Shown here one piece after another: positions 21,401 to 23,972 of a DNA stretch of 23,972 bases. Positions within the stretch are counted from its first letter, which is position 1; each line of letters starts with the position of its first letter. Below the pieces are notes generated by a model that made no database searches, was not told the origin of the DNA, and saw only the letters and a list, made by a program, of their open reading frames with translations. The translations under genes were made by a program, and so were the position numbers. Source of the DNA: Pigoraptor vietnamica (Eukaryota > Opisthokonta > Filasterea); the NCBI GenBank assembly GCA_943704525.1, contig CALSCQ010002284.1:1-23972 (forward strand). The letters are read 5' to 3'.

Positions 21401-23972
21401 GAGTGTCACGTGACCATTCCCCTGCAGGGTGTGCCCCAAGGCGTCGTTCGCTTTGCGTCCGCCGAAGTGGCGGCCTCAGAGGGCGACGTGCTGACGCTGG
21501 AGATCGAGCGCGAGGGCGACACGCTTCTCCCGGTCACGCTCCTGGTGTCTGTGGACGGTGCGTCCACCGCCACTTTCGGCGCCGATTTCAACCTGTCGAG
21601 CACCACGGTCGAGTTCTCCGAAGGCCAGAAGACCGCGTCCGTCCGCGTGATCATTGTGGACGACGATGAGGACGAACTGAGCGAGACGGCGCGGCTCGTG
21701 CTCTCGAGCGACTCGAAGGGCGTAAGCATTGAGGGTATGTTCGTCATCATCACGATCGCCGAGAGCGACCGGCCGGGCGTGGTGGGCTTCGTCGGGGACG
21801 CCGTGCAGATCGCCGAGGGGCGCGAGGGCGTGCGCCTCGACCTTATTCGCCGCAGCGGGACCAACGGACAGATTGTGGTGCCGTGGGTGGTGCGGACGGC
21901 GGATGGCGTTGAGGCCGTGGACGAATTCTCGCCCAGTCAGGGAGCGGTCGTGTTCGAGGATGGAGAGAGCAGTGGGACCCTTGCGTTGTTCGCCATTGCG
22001 GATGGAGTTCCGGAGTTGGCGGAGACTTTCACGCTGGCGCTACTATCTACGGACGATACCGCCGCCATCGACGGCGCGCACGCATCCATGGCGATCACAG
22101 TGCCCGCAAATGACAACCCCTACGGCACGTTCCGCTGGGCGTCGGGTGCGGTGCGTGTGGGCGAGAGCGATGGCTTTGTGGACCTGACCATTGCGCGCGA
22201 CGGCGGCCTGCTTGGTATTGTCACGGTGCCCGTCACCTTCACGGCTGGAAGCGCAGTCCAGTTCGACGACTTCGACGGCACCGACAGTAGCGTGGTATTT
22301 GCGGTTGGGCAAGCCACGGCAACCGTCCGCGTGGCCATCACGGACGACGACCAACCTGAGCTGGACGAGTCGTTCGGTGTGACACTGGGTTCGCCAGTGG
22401 CCGCGGAGGGCGCGGAGCCTGTCGACGGCAGCCCGTCGCTCGGCAGTACGTTCGACGTGACCGTTACGATCTCCAAAAACGACGACCCTTTTGGAGTGTT
22501 CGGGTTCGCGCCGGAATCGATGAGCGTGACGACCGCGGAGGAGGACGAGAGCGGCGAGGGGTCTGTCGTGGAGCTGGTGGTCGTGCGGTCGCGCGGGCGG
22601 TTCGGAGGGATGGAGGTGTCGTGGTCGGCTGAGACGAGGATGCCGGAGGGGCAATTTTCGCCTACGTCGGGGATGATTGCGTTCGAGGAAGGCCAGGAGA
22701 CGGCGACGATCCGGCTGCAGGTAACTGCTGACGACGTGCCCGAGCTGGCCGGGACGCTGACGGTTCAGCTGACTGGGCTGGACGGGGACGGGCGGATCGA
22801 CTCGGAGGGGTCGCGCAGCACGGTGACGATCCTGGAGAGCGACGACGCGCACGGTGTTTTCGCGTTCTCGAGCGCTTCTGCGTCGGTAAGCGTGGCGGAG
22901 GAGGAAGAGAGCGGGAAGGGCAGCGTGGTGGTGCTGACTGTTGAGCGGGGCCGCGGGCTGTACGGGCTTGCGTACGTGACGTGGACGACGGAGGGCGCGG
23001 CGGGGCAGTTTACGCCGCTGTCGGGGGCGATCCAGTTCAGCGACGGGCAGAAGACAGCGCGCATCGTGGTGGAGATCAACGCGGACGACGTGCCGGAGAT
23101 GGAGCAGGCGTTTAGCGTCATGCTCGCGGCGGTGAGTGGCGGTGGCCGGATCGCGTCGGAGGGTGCCAGCGCGACGGTGACGATTCTGGAGAACGACGAC
23201 GCGCGCGGCGTGTTTGACGTGGCGGAGGAAGCGCTGCGTCAGACGGTCGACGAGGAGGACGGGTTCGGCGCTGGGACGATTGTTCGCGTGCGTGTGGTCC
23301 GGAGCGGCGGTCTGTTCACGGAGGAGACGGTGCTTTGGACGAGCTTCCTCGCTGGCGAGCTGACGGAGCGGGCGGCCGGGAACGGCAGCGAGCCCGACGG
23401 ACAGCAGCAGTACTCGCCGTCGTCGGGGTCGGTGACGTTCTACGAGGGCCAGAGCGAGGGGTTCGTCGTGTTCACGATCACAGCGGACGACGTGCCCGAG
23501 CTGGGCATGGACATCAGTGTGATGCTTTCGGACGTTGTCGGCGGTGGGCGGTTGGGAGAGAGCCGGTATGCGACGGTGACGGTGCGGGAGAGCGACGACG
23601 CGCACGGGGTGTTCGGGTTCGCGCCGGAATCGATGAGCGTGACGACCGCGGAGGAGGACGAGAGCGGCGAGGGGTCTGTCGTGGAGCTGGTGGTCGTGCG
23701 GTCGCGCGGGCGGTTCGGAGGGATGGAGGTGTCGTGGTCGGCTGAGACGAGGATGCCGGAGGGGCAATTTTCGCCTACGTCGGGGATGATTGCGTTCGAG
23801 GAAGGCCAGGAGACGGCGACGATCCGGCTGCAGGTAACTGCTGACGACGTGCCCGAGCTGGCCGGGACGCTGACGGTTCAGCTGACTGGGCTGGACGGGG
23901 ACGGGCGGATCGACTCGGAGGGGTCGCGCAGCACGGTGACGATCCTGGAGAGCGACGACGCGCACGGTGTCT
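9472..23972 (+). CDS. Giant extracellular protein: signal peptide, APCDD1-like domain, then a long Calx-beta array (3' end outside the window)
   Basis: Exons 9472-9595, 9934-10515 and 10896 to the window edge all join in phase 1 and give at least 4,594 residues without a stop. Residues 1-37 form a signal peptide (hydrophobic LAVLWAVVAIF, likely cut after VQA). Exon 2 encodes residues about 43-235, a domain with six or more Cys resembling APCDD1-type beta-barrel domains: LVGRTWESSC, then IVFDGATFQHNMTMYSGNSC, then DKIAFHGAEFWRYG. Exon 3 encodes Calx-beta repeats of about 111-140 residues, each with a GVFxF-type first strand, an EGQ-type turn, the DxxPELxE motif and a closing NDD or SDD. Calx-beta domains are acidic and many bind calcium; they occur in ADGRV1, FRAS1/FREM proteins, integrin beta-4 and sodium-calcium exchangers. 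Size and tandem array favour an adhesion role like ADGRV1 or FREM, but no C-terminus is visible to decide. Exon 1 has no in-frame competitor ATG close to the signal peptide. Confidence 0.92.
9596..9933 (+). other. Intron 1 of the giant gene (338 bp)
   Basis: Donor ACTG|gtgcgt, acceptor ttattccccgcag. The intron is GT-rich in the sense strand, most strongly from 9776 to 9895, with degenerate gtgtgtgcgt repeats. No other feature was recognised. Confidence 0.88.
10516..10895 (+). other. Intron 2 of the giant gene (380 bp)
   Basis: Donor GACG|gtgcgtg, acceptor ggattcgcag. The reading frame is preserved (phase 1 both sides, restoring a Gly codon). The front part holds a GT microsatellite; the last 200 bp show nothing recognisable. 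Confidence 0.85.
10570..10666 (+). repeat. GT microsatellite in intron 2 of the giant gene
   Basis: About 97 bp of GT dinucleotides with scattered GTAT and GCGC interruptions, beginning about 55 bp after the donor and oriented GT on the coding strand. Confidence 0.92.
10896..15340 (+). repeat. Divergent beta-repeat region at the N-terminal side of the Calx-beta array
   Basis: This part of exon 3 (residues about 237-1717) reads as repeating beta-sandwich sequence, but the hallmark DxxPELxE and closing NDD are weak or absent in most units. Clearer units begin near 13325 (AFAMTVGEGESYF, then VVFEDGQAVATVPL), 13850 (VFVFANDTRLVRV, then DEFPEFEETILVRL), 14588 (FDFAENSRVVEL) and 14996 (VTFEVEMYSVDA, then VVFEESETRVEF). 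They are probably old, decayed Calx-beta units rather than a different domain. A Pro/Ser/Thr-rich insert lies at 13645-13830. Confidence 0.6.
13645..13830 (+). other. Pro/Ser/Thr/Gly-rich insert within the repeat region
   Basis: About 60 residues including PQPTGAPEIDED, RTPDPWSSSGSY and TPTASPTGDGVPSSPYP interrupt the beta-rich pattern between two units. Such a stretch is likely flexible and O-glycosylated, which would make it a hinge or a protease-sensitive site. That role is inferred from composition alone. Confidence 0.55.
22496..22857 (+). repeat. First copy of a 362-bp identical block (unit 21)
   Basis: Every base of 22496-22857 matches 23609-23970, an offset of 1,113 bp or exactly 371 codons. 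The block spans a whole Calx-beta unit from GTGTTCGGG to the closing CACGGTGT. The first difference after the block is the T at 22858 against C at 23971. Confidence 0.97.
23609..23970 (+). repeat. Second copy of the 362-bp identical block (unit 24)
   Basis: Identical to 22496-22857 including all synonymous sites. It starts a second turn of a three-unit higher-order repeat (units 21-23, 1,113 bp) that evidently continues beyond the window. Confidence 0.97.

Larger units (their letters stand above)
15341..23972 (+). repeat. Canonical Calx-beta array, 24 units (the last cut by the window end)
   Basis: Units start at 15341, 15674, 16094, 16451, 16823, 17189, 17531, 17873, 18239, 18575, 18914, 19301, 19652, 19985, 20363, 20705, 21068, 21440, 21776, 22124, 22493, 22853, 23207 and 23606. 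All starts fall in the same frame, with spacing of 333-420 bp (111-140 residues). Typical signatures are DDIPELEETV, DDEPELEEG, DGIPELDETV and DDVPELAGTL for the central acidic motif. Each unit begins with a G-[VIT]-x-x-F-like strand just after NDD, SDD, ANDx or SDx. Most units are well diverged from each other; units 21 and 24 are identical over the part visible. Confidence 0.92.

Noticed and set aside
22043-23965. 640-codon open frame on the minus strand, full of Arg, His and Pro and itself repetitive
   Set aside because: It lies exactly opposite the Calx-beta frame and repeats with the same 1,113-bp period. GC-rich third codon positions and lack of TA-containing codons leave the complementary frame open; its composition is not that of a normal protein.
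15341-23972. Sodium-calcium exchanger or integrin beta-4
   Set aside because: Those proteins have one to a few Calx-beta domains with exchanger helices or integrin domains beside them; here there are at least 24 units in tandem and no such neighbours within the window.
1-23972. Transposons, virus-like elements, rRNA genes
   Set aside because: No transposase, reverse transcriptase, integrase or capsid-like sequence, no long terminal repeats and no rRNA motifs were recognised by eye on either strand.

Overview
The window looks like nuclear DNA of a GC-rich, ciliated, probably single-celled eukaryote. Evidence: three multi-exon genes with GT-AG introns of about 80-380 bp, a ciliary transition-zone gene (TMEM231), a DH-PH Rho exchange factor, and a giant secreted or membrane-bound Calx-beta protein. 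Telomere-like TTAGGG motifs occur inside introns. The exact lineage cannot be fixed from this sequence; a choanoflagellate, apusomonad or similar flagellate would fit.

Layout. (1) About 148-3722, plus strand: a RhoGEF gene in at least ten exons, DH then PH, then a Ser-rich linker and a C-terminal coiled coil; its 5' end is probably beyond the window. (2) 4078-6279, minus strand, convergent with gene 1: a seven-exon gene of about 385 codons with well-formed ends and a low-complexity middle, family not recognised. (3) 6632-8521, minus strand: TMEM231, six exons, 313 aa, complete, every splice phase agreeing. (4) 8522-9471: a divergent promoter region with E2F-like sites, a perfect 20-bp palindrome and several dyads. 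(5) 9472 to the window end, plus strand: signal peptide exon, an exon with an APCDD1-like Cys-containing domain, then one open exon of more than 13 kb encoding a Calx-beta repeat array that leaves the window still open (at least 4,594 residues).

The giant gene is the most notable locus. Its repeats go from strongly divergent (10.9-15.3 kb), through 20 canonical and distinct units (15.3-22.5 kb), to a terminal higher-order repeat with a 1,113-bp period (three units) in which 362 bp are identical between copies. It shares a head-to-head promoter region with TMEM231. Since giant Calx-beta receptors such as ADGRV1 act at the base of cilia in animals, a ciliary-surface role is an attractive inference, but the C-terminus that would classify the protein is not in the window.

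Introns of all four genes carry GT-rich low-complexity DNA in the sense orientation of their own gene, even though the genes lie on different strands. No rRNA, tRNA, CRISPR array, transposon or virus-like element was recognised.
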